64,000 nucleotides of DNA from Devosia sp. ZB163 (GCF_028613635.1 NZ_JAQRMY010000001.1:539778-603777), one strand, 5' to 3'. Positions 1 to 9,340 are shown, numbered from the stretch's first letter. Notes: generated by a model from the letters alone, not told the origin. Translations and numbers: made by a program.

Positions 1-793
1 CTTCCGTTTCATCGTCGACATGCATGCCGATGATGTTGAAGCCGCAGTCGACATACTGGATCTGGCCGGTGACACCGGAAGCGAGGTCGCTGAGCAGGTA
101 CAGTGCGGCCGAGCCGACTTCCTCCTGCGTGACGTTGCGCTTGAGCGGCGCGGCCTTCTCCTGGAAGTGCAGCATGGTCCTGAGGCCCGAGATGCCCGAG
201 GCCGCAAGGGTCTTGATCGCGCCAGCCGAGATGGCGTTGACGCGGATGTTCTTGGGGCCGAGGTCATGCGCGAGGTAGCGCACCGACGCTTCGAGCGCCG
301 CCTTGGCGACGCCCATCACGTTGTAGTTCGGCACGTACTTCTCGGCGCCGTAATAGGTCAGCGTGAGCAGCGAACCGCCGGGGTTCAGCATCGCCTCGGC
401 GCGCTTCGCCACGGCGGTGAACGAATAGACCGAGATGTTCATGGTCAGCGCGAAGTTGTCGGCGCTGGTATTGATGTAGCGGCCCTCGAGCTCTTCCTTG
501 TTGGAAAAGCCGATGGCGTGGACGAGGAAATCCATCGTCCCCCACTTCTCCTTCAAGACGCGGAAGGTCTCGTCCATCGCCGCATCGTTCGACACGTCGC
601 ACTCGACCAGCGTCGTGACGCCGATCTCGGCGGCCAGCGGCTCGACGCGTTTCTTCAGCGCCTCGCCCTGGTAGGAGAAGGCAATCTCGGCGCCCTGGTC
701 GGCAAGGGCCTTGGCGATGCCCCAGGCGATCGAGCGGTTGTTCGCCACGCCCATGATCAGGCCCTTCTTGCCGGCCATCAGCCCGTTCGCCAT
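1..793 (-). CDS. fabI: Enoyl-ACP reductase (NADH) FabI, C-terminus cut by window edge
   Basis: Catalyses the last reduction of each fatty-acid elongation cycle, trans-2-enoyl-ACP to acyl-ACP with NADH, in the cytoplasm. The translation opens [19 protein letters not shown], which carries the SDR-type nucleotide-binding segment of FabI proteins. It keeps the Tyr-x6-Lys catalytic pair in the YNVMGVAK stretch and the [14 protein letters not shown] segment typical of FabI. About 264 codons are visible of the roughly 270 usual in this group, so only the last few residues are missing. The ATG start follows GGAGCAAGACG, a weak but usable ribosome site. It is divergent from the flavin oxidase to its right. 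The family assignment is clear. Confidence 0.95.
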   Translation of the reverse strand, partial: MANGLMAGKKGLIMGVANNRSIAWGIAKALADQGAEIAFSYQGEALKKRVEPLAAEIGVTTLVECDVSNDAAMDETFRVLKEKWGTMDFLVHAIGFSNKEELEGRYINTSADNFALTMNISVYSFTAVAKRAEAMLNPGGSLLTLTYYGAEKYVPNYNVMGVAKAALEASVRYLAHDLGPKNIRVNAISAGAIKTLAASGISGLRTMLHFQEKAAPLKRNVTQEEVGSAALYLLSDLASGVTGQIQYVDCGFNIIGMHVDDETE

Positions 794-914
794 CGTCTTG
801 CTCCGTAATGGATGTCTCGTTGGCGCCGCTTGTCGCATAGCGCCAAGTGGTGAGCAAGATTGGGCGGGCAAGTTCACCCTTGCGTCGATCCCGCCCGCCG
901 CTATCTTCCCGGCC

Positions 915-2324
915 ATGACGCTCGCCCCCGACGCAATCATCTCCGGTCTCAAGGCTTTGCTGGGGGAGGCGGGCGTGATCGCCGATCCCACGGCGATGAC
1001 CACCTATCTCACCGAGCCGCGCAAGCGCTTCAGGGTCCCGGCCGTGGCGGTGGCCCTTCCCGCCGATGTCGCGGCGCTGCAGGCGCTTTGCCGCTGGGCC
1101 AACGCCAACCGCGTGCCGCTGATCCCGCAGAGCGGCAATACCGGCCTCGTCGGCGGCCAGGTGCCGCTCAGCGGCAACGAGGTCGTCGTCAACATCTCCC
1201 GCCTCAACCGCGTCCGCGAGGTCAACGCCGCCGCCGGACACATGACGGTCGAAGCCGGGCTGATCCTCGATGAAGCGCACAAGGTGGCGGAAGCCGCCGG
1301 TGCCATGTTCCCGCTCTGGCTCGCCTCGCAAGGCTCGGCCCGTATCGGCGGGGTGCTGAGCTCCAATGCCGGCGGCGTGCAGGTCCTCGCCTTCGGCAAC
1401 GCCCGCGAGCTGACGCTCGGGGTCGAAGCCGTGCTGGCCGATGGCCGGCTCTACAACGGCCTCAATGCGCTCAAGAAGGATAATACCGGCTACGACCTCA
1501 AGGACCTGTTCGTCGGCGCCGAGGGCACGCTCGGCTTCATCACCGCCGCGACGGTGAAGCTCTTCCCCATCCCCGAGGCCCAGGAAACGGCGCTGGTCAA
1601 CGTCGCGAGCCCCGAGATGGCACTCGAATTGTTCTACATGCTGCGTGAGCGTACCGGCTCCCGCCTCACTGCCTTCGAGTTGATGAACCGCTTCGGTGTC
1701 GATCTGCAGCTCAGGCACGGGCTCCTCGCGCGCGATCCGACTGCCAGCGTCTCGCCCTGGTACGTGCTGGCCGAGGTGAACCGCATGAAGGGCGGCGTGC
1801 CCGGGGCCCTCCAGGCAGCGCTCGAGGAAGCGCTGGGGGCGGGGCTCGTGACCGATGCCGTGGTCGCCGAATCCGAGGCCGACCGCACGCTGATGTGGGC
1901 GGCGCGCGAGCAGATGAGTGAGGTGCAGTCCAAGGAAGGCGCCTCGATCAAGCACGACGTCTCGGTGCCGATCGGCGCCGTCCCCCAGCTCATCGCCGAG
2001 GGAACTGCCGCAGTCGAGCGCGTGATTCCCGGCGTCCGGCCCTGCCCGTTCGGCCACATGGGCGACGGCAACATCCACTTCAATTTCAGCCAGCCGGTGG
2101 GCGAGGATCCCAAGGCCTTCATGGCGCGCGAGAAGGACGCCAACGCCGCGATCTATGAGGTCGTGCAGCGACTCGGCGGCTCGGTCTCGGCCGAGCACGG
2201 CATCGGGCAGTTGAAGCGCGACTTGCTGAAGGAGCTGAAGGACCCGGTGGCGCTCGACATGATGCGCGCTATCAAGGCGGCGCTCGATCCCAACGGCATC
2301 ATGAACCCGGGCAAGGTACTCTGA
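915..2324 (+). CDS. FAD-linked oxidoreductase, D-2-hydroxyacid / D-2-hydroxyglutarate dehydrogenase type
   Basis: A 469-residue flavoprotein of the vanillyl-alcohol-oxidase (FAD_binding_4 plus FAD-oxidase_C) family, which includes GlcD, D-lactate and D-2-hydroxyglutarate dehydrogenases. The FAD pyrophosphate-binding stretch [14 protein letters not shown] lies near residue 74. The C-terminal domain has [15 protein letters not shown] and [12 protein letters not shown], whose histidines belong to the family's metal and substrate site. I chose the ATG at 915 because the reading frame upstream overlaps fabI antisense and lacks protein character, and because the family begins shortly before the LKALLG segment. 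It probably oxidises a D-2-hydroxyacid and passes electrons to a quinone or ETF. The exact substrate cannot be read from sequence. Confidence 0.87.
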   Translation: MTLAPDAIISGLKALLGEAGVIADPTAMTTYLTEPRKRFRVPAVAVALPADVAALQALCRWANANRVPLIPQSGNTGLVGGQVPLSGNEVVVNISRLNRVREVNAAAGHMTVEAGLILDEAHKVAEAAGAMFPLWLASQGSARIGGVLSSNAGGVQVLAFGNARELTLGVEAVLADGRLYNGLNALKKDNTGYDLKDLFVGAEGTLGFITAATVKLFPIPEAQETALVNVASPEMALELFYMLRERTGSRLTAFELMNRFGVDLQLRHGLLARDPTASVSPWYVLAEVNRMKGGVPGALQAALEEALGAGLVTDAVVAESEADRTLMWAAREQMSEVQSKEGASIKHDVSVPIGAVPQLIAEGTAAVERVIPGVRPCPFGHMGDGNIHFNFSQPVGEDPKAFMAREKDANAAIYEVVQRLGGSVSAEHGIGQLKRDLLKELKDPVALDMMRAIKAALDPNGIMNPGKVL

Positions 2325-2368
2325 GGTGCCTTGTTGACGGGGCGCCCACTCCGTCCCATCTCACGCCT

Positions 2369-2926
2369 ATGCTTCTCGATATCGGTTTTCTCGACGACGC
2401 CACCCGTCCCGCCCCCATCCGGCTCGAAGGGCTGACGGAGGCCCAGCGCGCGCCCGGCCTGCACCTCCGTGAGGTGCACGACCACCTGCGCGACAACATG
2501 AAGACACTGGCAGTGCTGATCGAGCGCGCCGCGGCCGGCACAGTCGGCGCGCGGGCGGCGACCGATGAGGCCGCGAGCCTTGCCATGGTCGCCAACTATC
2601 GGCGCTTCGGCAACCTCTGTGGCCAGCACTGCAACATCGTCAACATGCACCACTCGATCGAGGACGAGGCGGTGTTCCCCGCGATTGCCGCCCAGGGCGC
2701 CGGCTTCAGGGCCATCGCCGACCGGCTCCGCGCAGAGCACGTGGTGGTGCATGAACTGCTGGTGCGCCTGATCGATGCGCTGGGCGAGCTGGCAGCCGAT
2801 CCCGGGCCGAGCCGCTTCGACGATACGCTCGAGATCTATCGTGCGCTCGAGCGCGTGCTGCTCAGCCACCTCGGCTACGAGGAAGAGGCCATCGGCGACG
2901 CGCTGGGCTATTTCGACATTTTCTAG
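2369..2926 (+). CDS. Hemerythrin-like metal-binding protein
   Basis: A 185-residue cytoplasmic protein made of one hemerythrin HHE four-helix domain. Ligand-type residues are spread as expected: HDHLRDNMKTL, then HCNIVNMHHSIEDEAVFP, then EHVVVHELL and HLGYEEEA. Such domains bind a di-iron centre and are associated with oxygen or NO sensing, iron storage or oxidative-stress defence. The final stop overlaps the stop of the convergent SRAP gene within a CTAG tetranucleotide. It follows the oxidase after 44 nt and may share its transcript. The specific role is unknown. Confidence 0.8.
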   Translation: MLLDIGFLDDATRPAPIRLEGLTEAQRAPGLHLREVHDHLRDNMKTLAVLIERAAAGTVGARAATDEAASLAMVANYRRFGNLCGQHCNIVNMHHSIEDEAVFPAIAAQGAGFRAIADRLRAEHVVVHELLVRLIDALGELAADPGPSRFDDTLEIYRALERVLLSHLGYEEEAIGDALGYFDIF

Positions 2927-3675
2927 AACAGGTCGAGCTGCCCGCCGCCGGCCGCTGCCTTTTTCGGCTTCCTGGCCCGTGTTTCGTCCTCGGCGGCAAG
3001 CTCTTCCGCCGACATCTCCCGGATCAGCGCCGGCTCATCCACATCGGTCCGGCCCACCGCCTTGCCTACCGGGTGGTACTTCAGCGATCCCGCCGGGAGC
3101 GGCAGGGCGAGCTGAGTCGCGGCCCGCGTGTCGATATCGCGGGTATTGAGCCACAGGTCGACATTTTCCCCGGTCAGCATCGCCGGCATGCGGTCGTAGA
3201 TCGAGCTGATCTCGAGATTGGGCTCGACCGTGACGATGCAGGCGGTGTCGACTTCCTCGCCGTCGGGGCCCGACCAGGTCGAGTAGAGCCCGGCAAACAC
3301 CATGGGCGAGCCGTCTGCCATGGTGATGTAGTAGGGCCGGCGCACGCCATCCTTGCCCTTCATCCACTCATAGTAGCCCGAGGCCGGCACGATGCAGCGC
3401 GAGTTGCGCACCGCGTCGCGGAACGATGGCTTCTCGGCCATGGTCTCGGCGCGGGCATTGATGAGCAGCGAGAACTCGCGCGGATCCTTCACCCAGCCCG
3501 GCACGAATCCCCAACGCACCAGCTGGATGGTCCGGCGCCCCGATTGCTCCCAGACCACCGCGATCGGCTGGGTCGGGGTGATGTTATAGCGCGGCGGAAA
3601 GTCGATCTGGTTGAGCAGGTTGAACAGCTCGACCATCATCTCGGGGGGCAGGGTGGCCGCGTAGCGTCCGCACAT
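2923..3675 (-). CDS. SRAP (YedK/HMCES) abasic-site shielding protein
   Basis: A 250-residue SOS-response-associated peptidase family protein. The start MCGRYAA exposes Cys2 after Met removal. In characterised YedK/HMCES proteins this cysteine forms a thiazolidine crosslink with abasic sites in single-stranded DNA. Other family signatures are RYNITPTQPIAVV, RWGFVPGWVKD, NARAET and GYYEWMKG, with the active-site Asn and Glu in the last two. The Lys/Ala-rich tail (RKPKKAAAGGGQLDLF) ends in a QLDLF-like motif resembling a beta-clamp-binding peptide, which is my inference. The ATG is preceded by GGAGACTCGCCCC. It is convergent with the hemerythrin gene. Confidence 0.93.
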   Translation of the reverse strand: MCGRYAATLPPEMMVELFNLLNQIDFPPRYNITPTQPIAVVWEQSGRRTIQLVRWGFVPGWVKDPREFSLLINARAETMAEKPSFRDAVRNSRCIVPASGYYEWMKGKDGVRRPYYITMADGSPMVFAGLYSTWSGPDGEEVDTACIVTVEPNLEISSIYDRMPAMLTGENVDLWLNTRDIDTRAATQLALPLPAGSLKYHPVGKAVGRTDVDEPALIREMSAEELAAEDETRARKPKKAAAGGGQLDLF

Positions 3676-3743
3676 GGGGCGAGTCTCCTTCAGGCACTAG
3701 TTAGGCACTTGCCGCCGAAGGGGCAAACCTCAATCATCGCGGC

Positions 3744-4148
3744 ATGGCCGACTCCGCCCGCCCACCCAACGCCGCAAGCGTTGCGCTCATCGACCGCGAC
3801 CGCGTGCTGCTCATCCAGCGGGCGCGAAAGCCCTATCACGGCATGTGGAGCCTCCCCGGCGGTCGGCTCGAGCCGGGCGAGACAGCCGAGCAGGCGGCCG
3901 AGCGCGAGATCATGGAGGAGGTGGGCCTGCGCGTCTGGCGCCTGCATCCGATCCGCCGCATGTGTCTCGCCGAGGGCCGCTTCGTGCTGCAGGTCTATGC
4001 CACCGAGGCCTTCGAGGGCGAGATCGTCACCTCCGACGAGGTGAGCGACCATCGCTGGGTCCGCGCCGACGAGATCGGGCTCATGCATACGACGCCCGAC
4101 CTCGCCGAGGTCGTGGCCGGAGCCTTCCGCATCTTCAACCGCAGTTGA
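3744..4148 (+). CDS. NUDIX hydrolase
   Basis: A 134-residue pyrophosphohydrolase. The Nudix box is complete around residues 37-59: G-x5-E-x7-R-E-x2-E-E-x-G, read as GRLEPGETAEQ then REIMEEVGL. The divalent-metal ligands are therefore present. The preceding SVALIDRDRVLLIQRA strand and small size suggest a housecleaning enzyme for nucleotides or nucleotide sugars, similar to ADP-ribose pyrophosphatase or MutT-like proteins. The substrate cannot be assigned. It is followed after 31 nt by the TIGR02301 gene on the same strand. Confidence 0.9.
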   Translation: MADSARPPNAASVALIDRDRVLLIQRARKPYHGMWSLPGGRLEPGETAEQAAEREIMEEVGLRVWRLHPIRRMCLAEGRFVLQVYATEAFEGEIVTSDEVSDHRWVRADEIGLMHTTPDLAEVVAGAFRIFNRS

Positions 4149-4179
4149 GGCGGGGGCCCGATTCCCATAAGGATGCGCC

Positions 4180-4551
4180 ATGCGCCTCCGCTTCCTCCCC
4201 GCCGCGTTTCTCGCCGTGCTGCTGGCCACCGTGCCGGCACGTGCGATCGATCCGCCCTACCAGGCGGAAATGGAACGGCTGAGCGAGATCATGGGCAGCC
4301 TCTACTTCCTCGCCCCCCTCTGCCGTCCCGACAACCAGACGGACTGGCGCACCGAGATGGGCGAGCTCATCAGCCTCGACGAGCCCGATGACGACCGCCG
4401 CCAGCGCCTGACCGGGGCCTTCAATGCCGGCTACGAGGCCTACGCGCGATTCTACCGCCTGTGCACGCTTTCGGCCGACGAAGCCCTGTCGCGGCTCCTC
4501 ATCGAGGCCGAAAAGACCGCCCGCGACATCCACTCCCGCTACGCCGAGTGA
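4180..4551 (+). CDS. TIGR02301 / DUF2385 family secreted protein
   Basis: A 123-residue protein with a clear signal peptide (MRLRFLPAAFLAVLLATVPARA), so it is predicted periplasmic. The mature part matches the alphaproteobacterial TIGR02301 family: EMERLSEIMGSLYFLAPLC, then a TDWRTEMGELI-like segment and FNAGYEAYARFYRLC. Two cysteines, one in each of the first and last of these segments, could form a disulfide. Family function is not established. It sits next to a NUDIX gene, a neighbourhood that recurs in this order of bacteria as far as I recall. Confidence 0.85.
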   Translation: MRLRFLPAAFLAVLLATVPARAIDPPYQAEMERLSEIMGSLYFLAPLCRPDNQTDWRTEMGELISLDEPDDDRRQRLTGAFNAGYEAYARFYRLCTLSADEALSRLLIEAEKTARDIHSRYAE

Positions 4552-4630
4552 TCCGGCCCGCGGGTTAAGGATAATTGAAGAGTGCATATTAACCTTTTGG
4601 CGACGACTTGGACGCGACTCAGGTGAGGGC

Positions 4631-4927
4631 ATGCTACGGCCCTCGGTCATGAAACTCTCAAAGACCCTCAAAAGTCCGAACGGTATCGAGCTGCCGGCCG
4701 ACGCCGACCGCGAAGAGCGCCAGGTGGCGCTCGAGTATGTCGCCGAGGCCTGGAACGAAGCCGAGGACGACGGTGTCGCAACGCTTGCGCTCGCCCACGC
4801 CTCGCTGTTCGCCGCCATCACGTCGCTGGTCGAGTATCACGGCGAGAGCGCCGTCGCCGCCCTGATCGCCAGCCTGCCCGCCAAGATCGAAGCCGGCGAA
4901 TACAGCCTCGGGCGTTCGCTGCAGTAG
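4631..4927 (+). CDS. Small acidic conserved hypothetical protein
   Basis: A 98-residue protein I do not recognise. It is alpha-helical in character and acidic in the middle (EEREVA-type stretch, AEAWNEAEDDG), with an Ala/Leu-rich amphipathic second half. I used the ATG at 4631 because AGGTGAGG lies 3-10 nt upstream. A second in-frame ATG at 4649 would give 92 residues. No signal peptide or membrane segment is visible. It is convergent with pyrC. Confidence 0.65.
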   Translation: MLRPSVMKLSKTLKSPNGIELPADADREERQVALEYVAEAWNEAEDDGVATLALAHASLFAAITSLVEYHGESAVAALIASLPAKIEAGEYSLGRSLQ

Positions 4928-4979
4928 CGCGGCCCCGCCAGATCGCGCCCTTCCAGCAGCGGCGTGATCCAGTCCTCGA

Positions 4980-6302
4980 TCACAGCGTTTCGAGAAACCG
5001 CATCGGCTGGCCGACGCTCGGTGTCACCAGCTCGCCCTGCCACATGACGGTGTTGCCGCGCACGATCGTGCCCACCGGCCAGCCGGTGACGGCGACGCCG
5101 TCATAGGGCGTCCAGCCGGCACGGCTCTTTACCCACTCATTGGTGATGGTTTCGCGCCGCTTGAGGTCCACCACCGTGAGGTCCGCGTCATAGCCGACGG
5201 CGATCCGGCCCTTGCTGGCGATGCCGAACAGCCGATTGGGGCCGTGACTGGTCATGTCGACGAAACGCTCGAGGCTCATGCGTCCGGCATTCACGTGGTC
5301 GAGCATGATCGGCACCAGCGTCTGGACGCCGGTCATCCCCGAATGCGACTGCGGATAGGGATGGTCCTTTTCCTCGCGCGTATGCGGGGCATGGTCCGAG
5401 CCGAGGATGTCGGCGACGCCGTTCCTGACTCCGGCCCAGATGCCTTCGCGATGCGCCTTGTCACGCACTGGCGGGTTCATCTGCGCATACGTGCCGAGCC
5501 GCGTGTATGCCGTCTCGTCGAGCGTCAGGTGGTGAGGCGTCACCTCGACGCTCGCGACGTCCTTGTGCGCAGCGAGGAACACCATCTCCTCGGCCGTCGA
5601 GATGTGGAGGATGTGAACGCGCTTGCCGGTCTTCCGCGCCAGGGAAACCAGCCGCCGCGTCGACAACAGCGCTGCCTCGGGGTCGCGCCACACCGGATGC
5701 GAGCTAGGGTCGCCCGGCACGCGCAGGGGCTTTCGCTCCTCGAGCCGGTACTCATCTTCCGAATGGAAGGCGGCGCGGCGGGAAATGGCGCGAAGGATCG
5801 CCTCGACCCCACCATCGTCGGGAACCAGCAGCGAGCCGGTGGACGAGCCCATGAACACCTTTACGCCGGCGCACCCGGGCAGCCGCTCCAGTTCCGGGAG
5901 CTGCGCCACGTTGTCGTGCGTGCCGCCGATGTAGAAGGCGAAGTCGCAATGCATGCGGCGGGTGCCGAGCCGGATCTTCTCCTCGAAGGTCTCGAGCGTC
6001 GTCGTCAGCGGGTTGGTGTTGGGCATCTCGAACACGCCGGTAACGCCGCCCATCACCGCCGAGAGCGATCCGGTTTCGAGATCTTCCTTGTGGGTGAGCC
6101 CCGGCTCGCGGAAATGCACCTGCGTATCGATCACGCCCGGCAGGATATGGAGCCCGGTGCAATCGATCGTCTCGCCGGCGGATTCTGCGGCGAGATCGCC
6201 CAGCGCGACGATGCGGCCGTCATTGACGGCGATGTCGGCGCGATGGATGCCGTCTTGGTTGGCCACGGTGCCGTTCTTGAAGATCGTCTGATACTGCGCC
6301 AT
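4980..6302 (-). CDS. pyrC: Dihydroorotase, class I
   Basis: A 440-residue amidohydrolase that closes carbamoyl-aspartate to dihydroorotate in de novo pyrimidine synthesis. Signatures are GVIDTQVHFREPGL near residue 60, MPNTNPLT, GVKVFMGSSTG (lysine metal bridge region), VHILHISTAEE, VTPHHL and SDHAPHTREEK. The first histidine of the usual H-x-H pair reads Gln (QVH). I recall the same residue in rhizobial proteins of this clade, but cannot check it here. The ATG at 6302 is chosen because the next upstream ATG (6320) adds only MAGTRD. It is divergent from ygfZ across about 50 nt, which must hold both promoters. Confidence 0.9.
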   Translation of the reverse strand: MAQYQTIFKNGTVANQDGIHRADIAVNDGRIVALGDLAAESAGETIDCTGLHILPGVIDTQVHFREPGLTHKEDLETGSLSAVMGGVTGVFEMPNTNPLTTTLETFEEKIRLGTRRMHCDFAFYIGGTHDNVAQLPELERLPGCAGVKVFMGSSTGSLLVPDDGGVEAILRAISRRAAFHSEDEYRLEERKPLRVPGDPSSHPVWRDPEAALLSTRRLVSLARKTGKRVHILHISTAEEMVFLAAHKDVASVEVTPHHLTLDETAYTRLGTYAQMNPPVRDKAHREGIWAGVRNGVADILGSDHAPHTREEKDHPYPQSHSGMTGVQTLVPIMLDHVNAGRMSLERFVDMTSHGPNRLFGIASKGRIAVGYDADLTVVDLKRRETITNEWVKSRAGWTPYDGVAVTGWPVGTIVRGNTVMWQGELVTPSVGQPMRFLETL

Positions 6303-6353
6303 GTCTCTGGTCCCGGCCATTCCGTGTTCGGCCGGGTGTAGCGGAACCCTCCC

Positions 6354-7175
6354 ATGCCCACAATCCTCCGTCCGTCCCGTGCCGCCTTCCGCTTCTCCGG
6401 CCCAGAGGCGCAGAAACTGCTGTTCGACGTGGTCACGGGGCGCCTCCTCGCCGAGCCGGGTCCGGCCGTGTGGTGGGCGCTGCTCTCGCCCCAGGGCAAG
6501 GTGCAGGCCGAGGGCCTGAGCGGCTGGGCCGCGGATGCCTTCTGGCTCGATGTCGATACCTCGGTCGCCGATGCATTCCTCAACAAGATGAAGCTCTATC
6601 GCCTTCGCGCCAAGGTCGAGATCGACGACCTCAGGGACACCCACTCGGTGGGCTGGAACTTCGACGGCTGGAGCGGGGGCATCGCCCATGCCGACCCGCG
6701 TGGCCTGGGCGAGCGTGTCATCGCGGGGAAATCCGCCACCGCGGAGTGGCTTCCCGCCGACGAGACTTTCGCCCGTCATCGCATCGCGGCCGGCATCCCC
6801 GAGCAGGGGCCCGATTTCGGCATCGACGAGGTCTTCGCCCACGACATCGGGCTCGACCTGCTCGACGGCATCGACTTCGTGAAGGGTTGCTATATTGGCC
6901 AGGAGGTCGTGAGCCGGATGAAGCACCGCGGCACCGCGCGCCGCCGTCCAGTCATCGTCTCGGGCATCGAGGCCCCGGCCGGAACCGCCGTCGTCGCCGG
7001 CAACCGCGAAGCCGGCACGATCGGCGAGGTCGTCGACGGCAAGGCCGTCGCCATCCTCCGCCTCGACCGCATCACCGACCCCGCAGCAGTCACCGTCGCC
7101 GGTCGCCCGGTCAACGTCACGCTGCCGCCCTACGCCACCTATCAGTTCGGCGAAGCGACTGCGGACGAAGGCTGA
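6354..7175 (+). CDS. ygfZ: Tetrahydrofolate-binding iron-sulfur repair protein YgfZ (CAF17-like)
   Basis: A 273-residue GcvT-like folate-binding protein that helps maturation or repair of certain Fe-S enzymes, including MiaB-type radical SAM proteins, in characterised homologues. The diagnostic motif K-G-C-[YF]-x-G-Q-E is present as FVKGCYIGQEVVSRMKHRGT near residues 178-198, with its essential cysteine. The N-terminal half has the folate-binding fold and the C-terminus a short beta-barrel (PVNVTLPPYATYQF). It is divergent from pyrC. Confidence 0.9.
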   Translation: MPTILRPSRAAFRFSGPEAQKLLFDVVTGRLLAEPGPAVWWALLSPQGKVQAEGLSGWAADAFWLDVDTSVADAFLNKMKLYRLRAKVEIDDLRDTHSVGWNFDGWSGGIAHADPRGLGERVIAGKSATAEWLPADETFARHRIAAGIPEQGPDFGIDEVFAHDIGLDLLDGIDFVKGCYIGQEVVSRMKHRGTARRRPVIVSGIEAPAGTAVVAGNREAGTIGEVVDGKAVAILRLDRITDPAAVTVAGRPVNVTLPPYATYQFGEATADEG

Positions 7176-7366
7176 GCTCAGCGCATGGGGAACGTATCCC
7201 CCCCGTGGCGGCGCCCGAACCACCAATCAGCTTTGAGGGTCATTAGCGTGGTCTAGTTCGAGTGGAGGTCATTTGTGAACGGCCGCTGCTCGCATGCTCG
7301 AACTGCCAACGATCAATGATGCGGCCACCAGGCCAGGGCATAGTGCGGACATAGGGACCTGACGCT

Positions 7367-7960
7367 ATGGATTTTGGATCCGTACCCGACTGGATCGTCG
7401 CCATCGCTGCTGCGCTGGCCGCTTGGCAGGGCATCAAGAGCCTCAACGCCTGGCGCCGAGAGGAAGCCGGCCGCCGGCGCATGGAGTTGGCGGAAGTGGC
7501 CCTGAGCGAATTCTACGAAGCACGCGACATCTTCAAATGGGTGCGCAGCCCGGCCCGCGAAGACAGCGATCCGGCGGCACAGTCAACTCCTGATGACCCA
7601 GAGACACGCATTCAGTCACAGCGCGACATCTACTACCCGATCCTCAAGCGCCTCGCCGATGATGGGGATTTCTTCGGTCGCATGCGAGCGCGCCGTTACC
7701 GAGTCCAGGCCTTGTTCGGCCCCGCCGGAGCAGAGCCCTACGACATAATCAACGACGTGCATGGCAAGGTCGCACTAGCGGCCAAGATGCTCGTGCAGAC
7801 TCAACAGCAAGGAACGCCTACCGAGGCGGAGATGGCGCGGAGCGGCGAATGGCAGGATACAGTGTGGGATGATGCTGAAGGAAGCGACGAGATCAACGAT
7901 CGCATTGAGCTGGCGATCCGGAAAGCCGAGGAGGTCTTTCGGCCAACGATATCGGTGTGA
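7367..7960 (+). CDS. Hypothetical protein with N-terminal membrane anchor
   Basis: A 197-residue protein with no family I can name. Residues about 8-24 (PDWIVAIAAALAAWQGI) form one membrane segment, followed by a basic stretch (RREEAGRRRMELAE). The rest is a long, mostly helical cytoplasmic domain containing ARDIFKWVRSP and YYPILKRLADDGDFFGRMRARR. Single-anchor proteins with this layout occur in many bacteria without known role. It stands alone with about 190 nt upstream and 210 nt downstream, neither holding an obvious gene. Confidence 0.7.
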   Translation: MDFGSVPDWIVAIAAALAAWQGIKSLNAWRREEAGRRRMELAEVALSEFYEARDIFKWVRSPAREDSDPAAQSTPDDPETRIQSQRDIYYPILKRLADDGDFFGRMRARRYRVQALFGPAGAEPYDIINDVHGKVALAAKMLVQTQQQGTPTEAEMARSGEWQDTVWDDAEGSDEINDRIELAIRKAEEVFRPTISV

Positions 7961-8174
7961 CGCCAAACCGCCTCGTGGCTCCGTTACGGCTTTACGGGCT
8001 AGCCCGCAGCGCAGATTAGTCGACCCCGGCTTCGGCTCTAGATGGTGAGTTCCGCCTTCGACGCAGAACCGATGCTGCGTGACCGCCATGTCCCCGTCCC
8101 AACGTTCAAAAGTCTCCGTCACGTGGTGCACTTTTCATCCGCCCTCGCGTTTCGAATGGTAGAGGAACAGAGCG

Positions 8175-8561
8175 ATGAGCAGGCCCGGCGAACCCAACGC
8201 CAGCAAAAACGCCTGGCGGGCAATCAAAGCGGGGCTGCGCGGACGATGTCCGCGGTGTGAGAAGGGCGACCTGTTCGCCGGGTTCCTCCGGCAGGTCGAA
8301 CACTGTCCGGTCTGCGGCGAGCACCTGGGCCGCTACAACGTCGGCCTGTTGCTGCCCTTCATTGTCATCACCATTGTTGCACACGTGATCATTTTCGTGA
8401 TGCTGGACATGGAGTTGAATCGGCGTGCCAGTCCGCTGATTTACCTCAGCGTGCTCGTTCCGATGTCAATTGTGGTACCGCTGCTGATAATCCGTCCAGC
8501 CAAGGGAGGACTCATTGGTTTCCTCTGGGCTCGCGGGCTGAGCGACGAACTCGATCGCTAG
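8175..8561 (+). CDS. DUF983 membrane protein with zinc-ribbon-like N-terminus
   Basis: A 128-residue protein of the DUF983 family. The N-terminus has a four-cysteine motif, GRCPRCEKGDLF plus HCPVCGEHLG, that looks like a zinc ribbon. Two membrane segments follow (LLLPFIVITIVAHVIIFVML and LIYLSVLVPMSIVVPLLII). Some DUF983 members sit beside cytochrome oxidase genes and have been proposed to act in its assembly, but no oxidase gene is nearby here. GAGGAACAGAGCG precedes the ATG. Confidence 0.85.
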   Translation: MSRPGEPNASKNAWRAIKAGLRGRCPRCEKGDLFAGFLRQVEHCPVCGEHLGRYNVGLLLPFIVITIVAHVIIFVMLDMELNRRASPLIYLSVLVPMSIVVPLLIIRPAKGGLIGFLWARGLSDELDR

Positions 8562-8704
8562 CCCGTCGGTGCCGGGCAGGTGAATTGGACTGCCAGCAGG
8601 TAGTTGAATTCGTCTTGCGGAGTCGGCAGGCAGCCCTGCAAGCCGGTCAGTCGACGGCCGAAATTGCGGCCGTTGTCCGCTCGAGGACTCTGGTGTGAAC
8701 AGTA

Positions 8705-9340
8705 CTAGTTGTTGGCGGCGTCGCTCGCACTTTTTTCTGCCAAGTCGGCAATTGCCTGCAACCGGATGGCTTCGGCGAGCCGCCGCAGACCCAGTCGCCT
8801 CAGCATGCGGGAACTGTGGACCTCGACAGTTCGCACGCTGATGCCCAGCTCGAACGCGATGGCTTTGTGAGAATCGCCTCGCGCGAGGGCGAACAGGACC
8901 TCGCTCTCGCGCGGTGACAGCATCTCGATGCGGCGGACCGCGCGTTCCACAGTCCCGCGAAGCTCGGGGGTAGGATGCTCGGCCATGGCGGCATCAATGG
9001 CGAGGAACAGCTGCTGCTCCTCGAAGGGCTTTCCCAGGAAGCCCGAGGCGCCGAGCTTGGCCGCACGCATGACTGTTTCCGGCTCGGTTTGCCCGCTCAT
9101 CATGACCGCCGGCAGGTTGACATTGCGCTGCCGCAACTCAGCCAGCAACGACAACCCGTCGGTGCGGGGCATGCGGACATCAATAAGCAGGCAGCCGCGC
9201 CACAAGTTGTCATTGGTGGCCAGCACTCCGGCCGACTCCTGATAGAGATACACTTCGTAGCCCGCGAACGTCAGCTGTCGGCCGAGAGTCCGAAGGAACG
9301 CGGCATCATCGTCTACAACATGAACCGTATAGGCCTTCAG
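8705..9340 (-). CDS. FixJ-like response regulator, apparent CTG start
   Basis: A 211-residue two-domain regulator. The receiver domain has acidic residues in VHVVDDD, the phospho-acceptor Asp54 in LLIDVRMPRTDG, and Lys in GFLGKPFEE. The LuxR/FixJ helix-turn-helix is at about residues 145-205 (LSPRESEVLFALARGDSHKAIA, then SVRTVEVHSSRMLRRLGL). Without the first 29 residues the receiver would lack its acidic pocket, so translation must begin upstream of 9253. The frame is closed by TGA shortly upstream, and the only plausible initiator is CTG at 9340, five bases after GAGGAGG. It lies downstream of the PAS kinase on the same strand and is its likely partner. Confidence 0.87.
   Translation of the reverse strand: MKAYTVHVVDDDAAFLRTLGRQLTFAGYEVYLYQESAGVLATNDNLWRGCLLIDVRMPRTDGLSLLAELRQRNVNLPAVMMSGQTEPETVMRAAKLGASGFLGKPFEEQQLFLAIDAAMAEHPTPELRGTVERAVRRIEMLSPRESEVLFALARGDSHKAIAFELGISVRTVEVHSSRMLRRLGLRRLAEAIRLQAIADLAEKSASDAANN

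Noticed and set aside
264-2198. Very long minus-strand open frame (over 600 codons) covering fabI and the flavin oxidase
   Set aside because: It is the antisense or shifted frame of two well supported genes. Its sequence is His/Gly/Arg-rich without any domain, a common artefact of high GC.
7176-8700. Left attachment site for the stress island matching the tRNA-Gln 3' end
   Set aside because: I looked for repeats of the TTCGAATCCTAG end in the left flank and saw only the six-base TTCGAA near 8145, which is too short to count.
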